Virus record (IMG/VR): IMGVR_UViG_3300010158_000406 | Location: 1 to 20,047 of that record | Direction: 5' to 3' (one strand) | Source: a virus | DNA length: 20,047 bases | Shown here: in pieces, positions 6,788 through 12,185 of the stretch | Numbering within the stretch: the stretch's first letter is position 1 | Layout: each line of letters begins with the position of its first letter | The notes under the pieces: generated by a model | What the model was told of the DNA's origin: nothing | What the model saw: the letters and a program-made list of their open reading frames with translations, nothing else | The model's database searches: none | Program-made: the position numbers and the translations under genes

Positions 6788-7251
6788 TAGACAATCTTAG
6801 CCTTCGTGCGACCCCGCTGGGCGCAACCATCACCACGGCTAGCTGCACTGGGCGAACCCTTGGCCTTAGGCAGTTTGATAGCCCGCTTAACAGTGGTCTT
6901 CATCGTCGTGCCCTTGGAGCCGCCAGCGGAGATAGCCCCACCCTTAGCGTACTTCTTGGCTTTGACTGGACCACCCTTGGCGCGGTTAGGACCGCGTACC
7001 ATATCCTGCCTGCGCATCATTGCTGCCTGCTTCATTTGAGCGGGTGACGGGCCTGCAGGGCGAGCGGGTGCTGCGGCATCCTGTCCAGCACCCCGTCCAG
7101 CACCCTGCATCTGCGCCGCAGACTGCATAGCCGCAGCAATACGAGGGTCCATCGCACCTGCTGAAGGAACTGCTGCACGTTGCGCTGCAGTGACGGGTTG
7201 GGGCGCTATTTGCACTTGCCGCCCATCGTTAGGCATCACTGGAGAGGTCAT
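6787..7251 (-). CDS. Basic Ala/Gly/Met-rich KGG protein with GRTKA tail (C)
   Basis: I chose ATG 7249-7251, giving 154 residues, because AAGGAAG lies six bases upstream and the frame before it overlaps the neighbouring gene. The first half is Ala/Gln/Pro-rich (AAMQSAAQMQGAGRGAG, then PARPAGPSPAQMKQAAMMRRQ). The second half holds two KGG blocks (RAKGGPVKAKKYAKGG, 90-105), a Lys-rich stretch and the tail SRGDGCAQRGRTKAKIV. The tail aligns with protein A: SR-[GA]-DGC, then a basic GRTK/GKTK motif and a hydrophobic V end. This argues for a shared, selected tail function rather than mere low complexity. Function unknown. Confidence 0.7.
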   Translation of the reverse strand: MTSPVMPNDGRQVQIAPQPVTAAQRAAVPSAGAMDPRIAAAMQSAAQMQGAGRGAGQDAAAPARPAGPSPAQMKQAAMMRRQDMVRGPNRAKGGPVKAKKYAKGGAISAGGSKGTTMKTTVKRAIKLPKAKGSPSAASRGDGCAQRGRTKAKIV

Positions 7252-7252
7252 A

Positions 7253-7447
7253 TTAAACTTCCTTCTTGTTCGAGCGCCATTTATGAAGCCAGCCTTGCAC
7301 GGTCTTGGTCTCATAGATGCGGATTAACGACCACACGATACTGAAAGCTGCGGCTGTGGCAGGTAACATATTGGCAAGCGTCCCTACTACAGTGGCTACT
7401 GAGAACACATCTAGCATCGGCTTAAGAATGTCGGGATGCTGTTCCAT
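7253..7447 (-). CDS. Small membrane protein, 64 aa
   Basis: This 64-residue protein has a hydrophobic stretch from about residue 12 to 44 (VFSVATVVGTLANMLPATAA and AAFSIVWSLIRIY). It is long enough for two short membrane helices with a break at MLPA, or one tilted helix. A strongly basic end follows (WLHKWRSNKKEV). Its 3' end contains the ribosome site of the next gene, so the two are translationally linked. A membrane protein between head-decoration and basic virion genes is unexpected. It could be an additional holin-type or DNA-ejection component. I recall similar peptides in environmental phages, all unassigned. Confidence 0.7.
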   Translation of the reverse strand: MEQHPDILKPMLDVFSVATVVGTLANMLPATAAAFSIVWSLIRIYETKTVQGWLHKWRSNKKEV

Positions 7448-7454
7448 GAGGCCC

Positions 7455-7742
7455 TTATCCGTAGAACATCGAGATGTAGCAGTTCGTCAATGTCGCATAG
7501 ACGCCATTGGTAAACAGTACACCCTCACCGGGGACGAGTGCGTTGTGGAACGCTGCTGTGGCTGGCACATCGATCTCAATCAGGATGGTCCCAGAGGAAC
7601 CACCTGATTTTAACTGTACCGTGCCCGCACCGCCGCCCGTGGAAGTGAGGATTAGCCCCTTCACACGGGTTCGCTGGTTGATCGGAAGCAGCTGCGCCGA
7701 AGCGTTCGCATGGATATTCTTAACGTCAGTTTGCATAGCCAT
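7455..7742 (-). CDS. Small beta-rich virion protein (decoration-like)
   Basis: This 95-residue protein has MAMQTDVKNIHANASAQLLP at the start, then alternating beta strands (TRVKGLILTSTGG, GTVQLKSGG, SGTILIEIDVP) and an end YATLTNCYISMFYG. Composition and size fit a small all-beta capsid surface or neck protein. AGGGG lies upstream of the start. It is downstream of the capsid gene and the decoration-like 168-aa gene. No catalytic residues are evident. The decoration role is inference from size, fold type and position. Confidence 0.65.
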   Translation of the reverse strand: MAMQTDVKNIHANASAQLLPINQRTRVKGLILTSTGGGAGTVQLKSGGSSGTILIEIDVPATAAFHNALVPGEGVLFTNGVYATLTNCYISMFYG

Positions 7743-7756
7743 CGCTGACCCCTAAC

Positions 7757-8263
7757 TTAGACGTTAAAGGTGGTTGGCGAAGATGCACCGTTAGGGAGAC
7801 GCTGGATGTACTCGATGGTTACAACAGCCGAACCCGCAGTTGGGTTACCCGTGACAGCCGTAAAGGTGCCGAAGACAGGCACATCGACCGTACCGATGTT
7901 GTTGGTAGCCGAAGACACCAGAGCCGCGTCCAAGGTGGCGCGAGCAGTCTGAGCGGTCGTTAGGCCGATATCGAGCGTGGTCGAGTAAGCGTTGGCAGAG
8001 CCAGCCGTACCGAACGTGGCGTTCACGGCGGAGACCGAGTTACCCGAGACAGCGGTCGTCTTCTCAACAGTGAAGCGAACGATCTTAGAGCCTGCTGGAA
8101 GCACAAAGAGGCGCTGGGCCACAGGGGAAGTTGTGATCATCACGCCGAAAGGCACGGTGGCAGTCTGGGTCAGGACGGGGAGACCCGTGTTCAAGCCAGA
8201 GGCAAGAGTGCCAAAACGGACGGTGCCAGAGCGTACTGGTCCGGAGAAGGTTGAAGTACCCAT
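7757..8263 (-). CDS. Beta-rich head-associated protein, decoration-like
   Basis: This 168-residue protein is Thr/Ala/Val/Gly-rich. It begins MGTSTFSGPVRSGTVRFGT and continues with AQRLFVLPAGSKIVRFTVEK, TTLDIGLTT and VVTIEYIQRLPNG near the C-terminus. The STFSGP start and VLPAGSKI segment are familiar to me from unassigned proteins beside capsid genes in environmental phages. It is the first gene after the capsid-distal terminator and structured leader, and has an AGAGGA ribosome site. A capsid decoration or minor head role is probable but unproved. Confidence 0.7.
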   Translation of the reverse strand: MGTSTFSGPVRSGTVRFGTLASGLNTGLPVLTQTATVPFGVMITTSPVAQRLFVLPAGSKIVRFTVEKTTAVSGNSVSAVNATFGTAGSANAYSTTLDIGLTTAQTARATLDAALVSSATNNIGTVDVPVFGTFTAVTGNPTAGSAVVTIEYIQRLPNGASSPTTFNV

Positions 8264-8282
8264 AACATATCCTCTATCTGCA

Positions 8283-8321
8283 CCCGCTGTCTTGAGGAAG
8301 TCTGCCTAGACAGTCAGCGGG
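8283..8321 (-). promoter_or_regulatory. Stem-loop leader before the 168-aa gene
   Basis: CCCGCTG (8283-8289) pairs with CAGCGGG (8315-8321). Inside or instead of this stem, CTGTCT (8287-8292) can pair with AGACAG (8308-8313), so alternative folds are possible. The structure lies about 20 bases before the start of the downstream gene and just after the post-capsid terminator. It may be the processed 5' end or a stabilising leader of the downstream transcript. I found no convincing -35/-10 pair here. Confidence 0.5.
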
Positions 8322-8363
8322 TTGGTTTATCACTAGGTACGTAAGAGCTAGCACAGCACATAG

Positions 8364-8396
8364 AAAAGGGGAAGAGGTTTGCACCCCTTCCCCCTC
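8364..8396 (-). terminator. Intrinsic terminator after the major capsid gene
   Basis: On the minus strand GGGGAAG (8393-8387) pairs perfectly with CTTCCCC (8374-8368). The inner GGGT/ACCT extends the stem to about 11 pairs closed by a GCAA tetraloop, followed by TTTTCT. It lies 27 bases after the capsid stop codon. It probably cuts off part of the late transcripts here, giving more capsid mRNA than downstream mRNA. Confidence 0.8.
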
Positions 8397-8422
8397 TATT
8401 TCGTTAACCCTAGTGGATCGTA

Positions 8423-9334
8423 TTACGAACCGCCGGGAGAACCGAACATACCCAGAGGATCGGACCAGCCGAAGCTATAACGCTCACGGGCCTTATACCG
8501 AACATTTCCGGTGTCGAAGTCGCCGTCCATGCCAGTCGACAATGGAGTACGAACAAAGTGCTTCATACCATTAGGAACGTCCGTGGTCAGGTACCAAGAG
8601 TTGGTGTCGGTGATGAAGTGGTTCACCGCATAACCCTCAGGGATCGACCCGTTGTTCTTCAGGGCGTTGATGTCGTTGTCCGTGGTACCAACGCGCAGGC
8701 TGGTTTCCAGCAAGCGGGTGGCGACAAACATCAGCGCGGGTGGGATGATGAGCTTCTTGGGCTTTGCAGCGATCAAGAGCGAACGCTCGTCAGTCCATGC
8801 TGCGATCTGGATCACAGCGGCTTCCAGCGAAGTCTCGTTCAGGTCGGCCACAGTGGCTTGCGTGTTTGAGTTAACGTCGCCAGAGACCAGCGGGTGCGCG
8901 GTGCTGAAGAGTGCCTGACCGTCGCCGCCAACAAAAGTAGAGTTGAAGCCGTTGTTCAGAACTGCAGCAGCCTTGACCTGCTTGGTATAGGACATGGCAC
9001 GAGCCAGCGCCTTGGTGTAGCGAGCCGAGAGAGAGTCATAGAGGTTGTCCTCGATGGCTTCTTCGGTCAGGCTGAAGCCTAGAGCGATGGTTTCGTGGTT
9101 GTATCGAGCGGTGAATGCTTCTTGCCCGTTATCATAGGCAATAGCACCACCTTCGGTCTTGACCGGAGCAGCCGAGAAGCCCGACAGCTTGGTCTCTTCT
9201 TCGAAGGAACGCTCAGAGCTTTCGATGTCGAAAAGTTCTTTGTGTTCCTCGCCGTAGCGATTGTACTCCAGACCGAACAAAGCGTTCAGGCCGGGGAGCA
9301 GTTCCTTCAGAAGTTGTGCGCGTGAAATAGCCAT
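8423..9334 (-). CDS. Major capsid protein
   Basis: This 303-residue protein begins MAISRAQLLKELLPGLNALF, then a charged segment (EEHKELFDIESSERSFEEE). It continues GYDN-type text GGAIAYDNGQEAFTARY, a helical region SLTEEAIEDNLYDSLSARY, GGDGQALFSTAHPLVSGDVN, and near the end ARERYSFGWSDPLGMFG. From memory this order is typical of major capsid proteins of environmental phages with the HK97-type fold. The long N-terminal helix, E-loop-like and spine-helix segments fit. Its place after scaffold and before decoration genes, and the strong terminator behind it, support the call. No protease gene is visible, so maturation may be cleavage-free. Confidence 0.85.
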   Translation of the reverse strand: MAISRAQLLKELLPGLNALFGLEYNRYGEEHKELFDIESSERSFEEETKLSGFSAAPVKTEGGAIAYDNGQEAFTARYNHETIALGFSLTEEAIEDNLYDSLSARYTKALARAMSYTKQVKAAAVLNNGFNSTFVGGDGQALFSTAHPLVSGDVNSNTQATVADLNETSLEAAVIQIAAWTDERSLLIAAKPKKLIIPPALMFVATRLLETSLRVGTTDNDINALKNNGSIPEGYAVNHFITDTNSWYLTTDVPNGMKHFVRTPLSTGMDGDFDTGNVRYKARERYSFGWSDPLGMFGSPGGS

Positions 9335-9353
9335 TTCTTAATAACTCCCAGAG

Positions 9354-10193
9354 TTAGGCGTTGCCGGTGGCGGAATAGTACTGGTGTGCGCCGAACTGGA
9401 GCTTGACCAACACTTCTGGGTACTGGGTCAGCACGACAGTCGTACCGAAGTTACCAGAGCCGATAGTGAAGGTTGGGGCTTGGTTCAGAACAATCGAGGT
9501 AGCACCCGCCGCAGCGGCAGTGGCCACGAAGGAACCAGTACGGGCCAGAAGGCCGTTGGTGCCGAGGATGGCCACGTCCGTACCAACTGGAAGGGCGTTT
9601 GGAAGCGCACTGACAGTCAGGGTGGAGGTACCCGCAGACCAAACAACCGTACCAAGCGAAACAGCGGTGTCCTTAACGACGTCGATGATGCGCAGTGGCA
9701 GAGTGGTGGTGACAGGAGTGGCAGTAGGGGCCAGAACAGCGTTCTTGGAGTCACCAGTGATCTGGGAGCCCGAGGCGTTGTCGATAGCCGAGACGTTTTG
9801 ACCAATCATGGCGAACGCACCCGAAGCGACGGTCGTGCCCGAAGAGCACACCACAGCCTTGAACACGGCGTCTGGATCGTCCGAAACGATAGCTACAATG
9901 TCACCCGCGAGGGTACCAGCAGGGTAGAACTGCGTGAAGGTCTTCTGCTTGGTGACAGGGTTCGTGTACGAACAGCCAAGGAAGATACCAACAGTTAGGT
10001 TCAAACCGGTACCGGTCGAGACCGCTGCACGGTTAACGAAGCCACGCGACAGCTGCACGAAGTCACCATAGAAGATGTTCGTGTTGTAACCAAACTGGAT
10101 GGGATATTCACGGGTGGAACCCGAAAATACCTGACCACCAAGCAGGTTCTGCGGAAGCAGGCCATATGGAGATGCGATATTAGGATATGCCAT
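9354..10193 (-). CDS. Beta-rich head protein upstream of the capsid gene
   Basis: This 279-residue protein has the start MAYPNIASPYGLLPQNLLGG and GSTREYPIQFGYNTNIFYGD, then many Thr/Val/Ala-rich beta strands and an end VLVKLQFGAHQYYSATGNA. It has a GGAG ribosome site. The opening (YPN-PYGL-P-NL-GGQ-FSGSTR-YPI) is one I recall beside capsid genes in many uncultured phages. It shows no catalytic pattern. Capsid decoration or stabilisation is the likeliest role, because such proteins are usually encoded between scaffold and capsid genes. A second shell-forming protein is the alternative. Confidence 0.7.
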   Translation of the reverse strand: MAYPNIASPYGLLPQNLLGGQVFSGSTREYPIQFGYNTNIFYGDFVQLSRGFVNRAAVSTGTGLNLTVGIFLGCSYTNPVTKQKTFTQFYPAGTLAGDIVAIVSDDPDAVFKAVVCSSGTTVASGAFAMIGQNVSAIDNASGSQITGDSKNAVLAPTATPVTTTLPLRIIDVVKDTAVSLGTVVWSAGTSTLTVSALPNALPVGTDVAILGTNGLLARTGSFVATAAAAGATSIVLNQAPTFTIGSGNFGTTVVLTQYPEVLVKLQFGAHQYYSATGNA

Positions 10194-10208
10194 CTATAAG
10201 CTCCTAGC

Positions 10209-10658
10209 TTATTTGCCTTTGCCGAACGAGGAGGTCGACTTCCGTTCCCTAAAGAGGGGCATACGGGGGTCGTTCTCTCGCATGAAATTATTGTCTACTG
10301 ACTCGATCTGGCCTTGGGCTGCTTTATTGAAGTGGGCCGTACGTTGTTCCATGAACTCTGTAGGGACCTTACAAAGAAGCAAACCTGCGACTTCGATATT
10401 GTCTTTGAACCGGCTATTCGGATCGACCAGCATCTGAAACTTTGGCTGTTCCTCAACACGGACTGCTTCCCATCCTTCGCGGAGCTTGGACGAGAGGTTC
10501 GTCGGATCGGACTGTCCTAGGGACGAGACACGAACCCAACGGTACGCATAACCGGGTTGTTTATCCGGCTCTGGCAGTAGTGAAGCGGGTTGCCAAGATT
10601 TTGGACGCTCGAACGTGGCCCGAGTGTCTAGTTCACGTGTGGTTCTGACTTCTGACAT
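10209..10658 (-). CDS. Conserved phage protein, head-region, unknown role
   Basis: This 149-residue protein is mostly polar. Recognisable segments are YAYRWVRVSSLGQSDPTNL, SKLREGWEAVR, SRFKDNIEVAGLLLCKVP and NNFMRENDPRMPLFRERKS near the C-terminus. I recall YRW-R-S, LREGWE and the NFMREND-RMPLF end as conserved among head-region proteins of environmental phages, without a known role. AAGGG precedes the start. It lies between the scaffold-like and 279-aa head genes, consistent with head assembly. There is no transmembrane segment. Confidence 0.7.
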   Translation of the reverse strand: MSEVRTTRELDTRATFERPKSWQPASLLPEPDKQPGYAYRWVRVSSLGQSDPTNLSSKLREGWEAVRVEEQPKFQMLVDPNSRFKDNIEVAGLLLCKVPTEFMEQRTAHFNKAAQGQIESVDNNFMRENDPRMPLFRERKSTSSFGKGK

Positions 10659-10663
10659 GGTGA

Positions 10664-11572
10664 TTAACCCTTACTCTTTGCAAATTCCCGAGCATATTGT
10701 TCAGGAGTGATACCCAGCTTCTTGGCCAAATTGACCTGAGACTGACTAAGCACAATTTTTTTGGAAGATGTGCTGCGCGAAGCAGGTGCAACCACCGTGG
10801 CTGATTTACCAGCACGAGGTGCTCTGGTTTCGGCCCCACCGAAATACTCGGGGAACCTGCGCCGCATCGTTGTGTCGATGGACGACCAATATTCGTCGGT
10901 ACCGACATAGCCGTTACCGTGTTGCTGCTCGAGCTTTTGGTGAAGCCCAAGTGCCGAGGCAGTCATCTCCGGGTCTGAACCCCACCACGAATTGCGCTCT
11001 TGCCACGCCTTCGTTTTGTTGTCCAAAGTCGGTGCTACTACCGGCTGCTGAATATTCTGTACCGGTTGTTCTGCAGCTTGTAAAGTAGGCTTATACGATC
11101 TTAACTGAGAGATACGCCGTTGGACATCTTGTAGATGCTCCTGCGCTGCTACCAGTTTATCAGCATCACCGCTCTCATAGGCTTCCTTAAACTCGCGTCG
11201 AGCCGTCTCTAGCTCGATACTTGTAGACTGCTGGAAGCTCTTGATGAGCGTACCCTCACCCCGCACCAAGGACTGGCGAAGCTGTTGGTTCTCTTGCATC
11301 ATGCGCTGTGCGGCAGAGATAGCCTCGTTCTGCTCGCGCTGGGCAGCTTCACGGGCGCGACGCTCGTCGTGCCAGACCTTCTTCATCTGCTTAAGGCGGG
11401 TCTTCACCTTATCAGAATAGTCTTCCAGCTCGTCAGCCTCGAGCTCGTCCACGATCTCTTGGGGTAAAGGCTGCCGATTACGGTCTTCGGCGGGAGTGTC
11501 GTCCTCTACATCGATGTCGATCTCGACACCTTCAACTTCGAATTCGAAGTCGTCGTCATTAACTTCGGCCAT
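10664..11572 (-). CDS. Scaffold-like head assembly protein
   Basis: This 302-residue protein has an extremely acidic N-terminus (DDDFEFEVEGVEIDIDVEDD), then a long charged coiled-coil region (about 55-165, with RLKQMKKVWHDERRAREAAQ, then Q-rich helices). A Gln/Pro linker follows, and a C-terminal basic helix (KKIVLSQSQVNLAKKLG then PEQYAREFAKSKG). Scaffolding proteins are commonly elongated, helical and charged, with a short capsid-binding C-terminal helix, which fits. The gene lies between the portal and capsid genes with an AAAGGAGAG ribosome site. The call is based on composition and location; no conserved scaffold motif can be named. Confidence 0.7.
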   Translation of the reverse strand: MAEVNDDDFEFEVEGVEIDIDVEDDTPAEDRNRQPLPQEIVDELEADELEDYSDKVKTRLKQMKKVWHDERRAREAAQREQNEAISAAQRMMQENQQLRQSLVRGEGTLIKSFQQSTSIELETARREFKEAYESGDADKLVAAQEHLQDVQRRISQLRSYKPTLQAAEQPVQNIQQPVVAPTLDNKTKAWQERNSWWGSDPEMTASALGLHQKLEQQHGNGYVGTDEYWSSIDTTMRRRFPEYFGGAETRAPRAGKSATVVAPASRSTSSKKIVLSQSQVNLAKKLGITPEQYAREFAKSKG

Positions 11573-11584
11573 GATCTCTCTCCT

Positions 11585-11995
11585 TTATGCGCGGCTAATG
11601 CCTCTTGGGTCTTCAACGACAGCCTCAACGCTATCGTCATTGATTAGACGGAACTCTCGCCCATGGATTTTTACCCGTGTGCCCGCGTGGGGTCGCGTCA
11701 GGATGAAGTCACCCTCTTTGCACCATGGTCCGCTGGGAAAGCGCTTCTCGTCCTTGAAGGCGTCAGGGCCGATCTTGACCACAAAGAGCACTGAGGTCAG
11801 AAGCTCTTCGTTGGAGACGGTGATATCCGCCTTCAGGATGCCCCCTTCGGTCTTACGTTCGATCTCGGGGATAGCGCATAGGATGCGATAGCCTGAGGGG
11901 TCTGGTAGCTGTTTTGCCTTCTGCTCATCAGAGGCGGGTAGTTCAGTCACGATACTTGGATCATCGGGGTTTGTGCCGAGGAACAGGTCAGTCAT
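11585..11995 (-). CDS. GroES-like co-chaperonin (phage-encoded)
   Basis: I chose ATG 11993-11995, giving 136 residues, because it overlaps the end of the upstream gene by eight bases with GGAG ahead. After about 30 extra N-terminal residues comes PSGYRILCAIPEIERKTEGG (33-52), matching the GroES opening PLxDRVxVKxxExExKxxGGI. A segment in the place of the mobile loop (53-69), VVKIGPDAF (72-80, cf. VxAVGxG) and KEGDFILTRPHAGTRVKIHG (93-112, cf. GDxVxFxxxxGxxVKxxG) follow, with the end DSVEAVV (cf. ESDILAIV). T4 gp31 shows that phages can supply a co-chaperonin to fold capsid protein in host GroEL. Position beside scaffold and capsid genes fits that role. The loop sequence differs strongly from GroES. 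Confidence 0.8.
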   Translation of the reverse strand: MTDLFLGTNPDDPSIVTELPASDEQKAKQLPDPSGYRILCAIPEIERKTEGGILKADITVSNEELLTSVLFVVKIGPDAFKDEKRFPSGPWCKEGDFILTRPHAGTRVKIHGREFRLINDDSVEAVVEDPRGISRA

Positions 11996-12185
11996 CGCTA
12001 TCGATCTCCATACGTTTTTCAAGTTCGAGCAACATGCTCAGGGTCTTGTTCAACCCTTGGACCGTGCCGCATGAGTATTTGTACTCGGCAAAGTCCTTTG
12101 CACCGCCGCGAGCGAGGCTTGTTTCGACTGCGGCAATTTCTTCGCGCACCTTCTTGAGGAGGTACGTTACAAGGTCGTGGCTCAT
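11988..12185 (-). CDS. Small helical phage protein, 65 aa
   Basis: This 65-residue protein is helical and amphipathic: YLLKKVREEIAAVETSLARG, then KDFAEYKYSCGTVQGLN and LSMLLELEKRMEIDSDD. The core GxAKDFAEYKYxCG is a pattern I recall in small proteins next to portal genes of environmental phages. The start overlaps the portal stop (ATGA), and the stop overlaps the GroES-like start. The tight coupling suggests dosage linked to portal or head assembly. Function is not known. Confidence 0.7.
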   Translation of the reverse strand: MSHDLVTYLLKKVREEIAAVETSLARGGAKDFAEYKYSCGTVQGLNKTLSMLLELEKRMEIDSDD

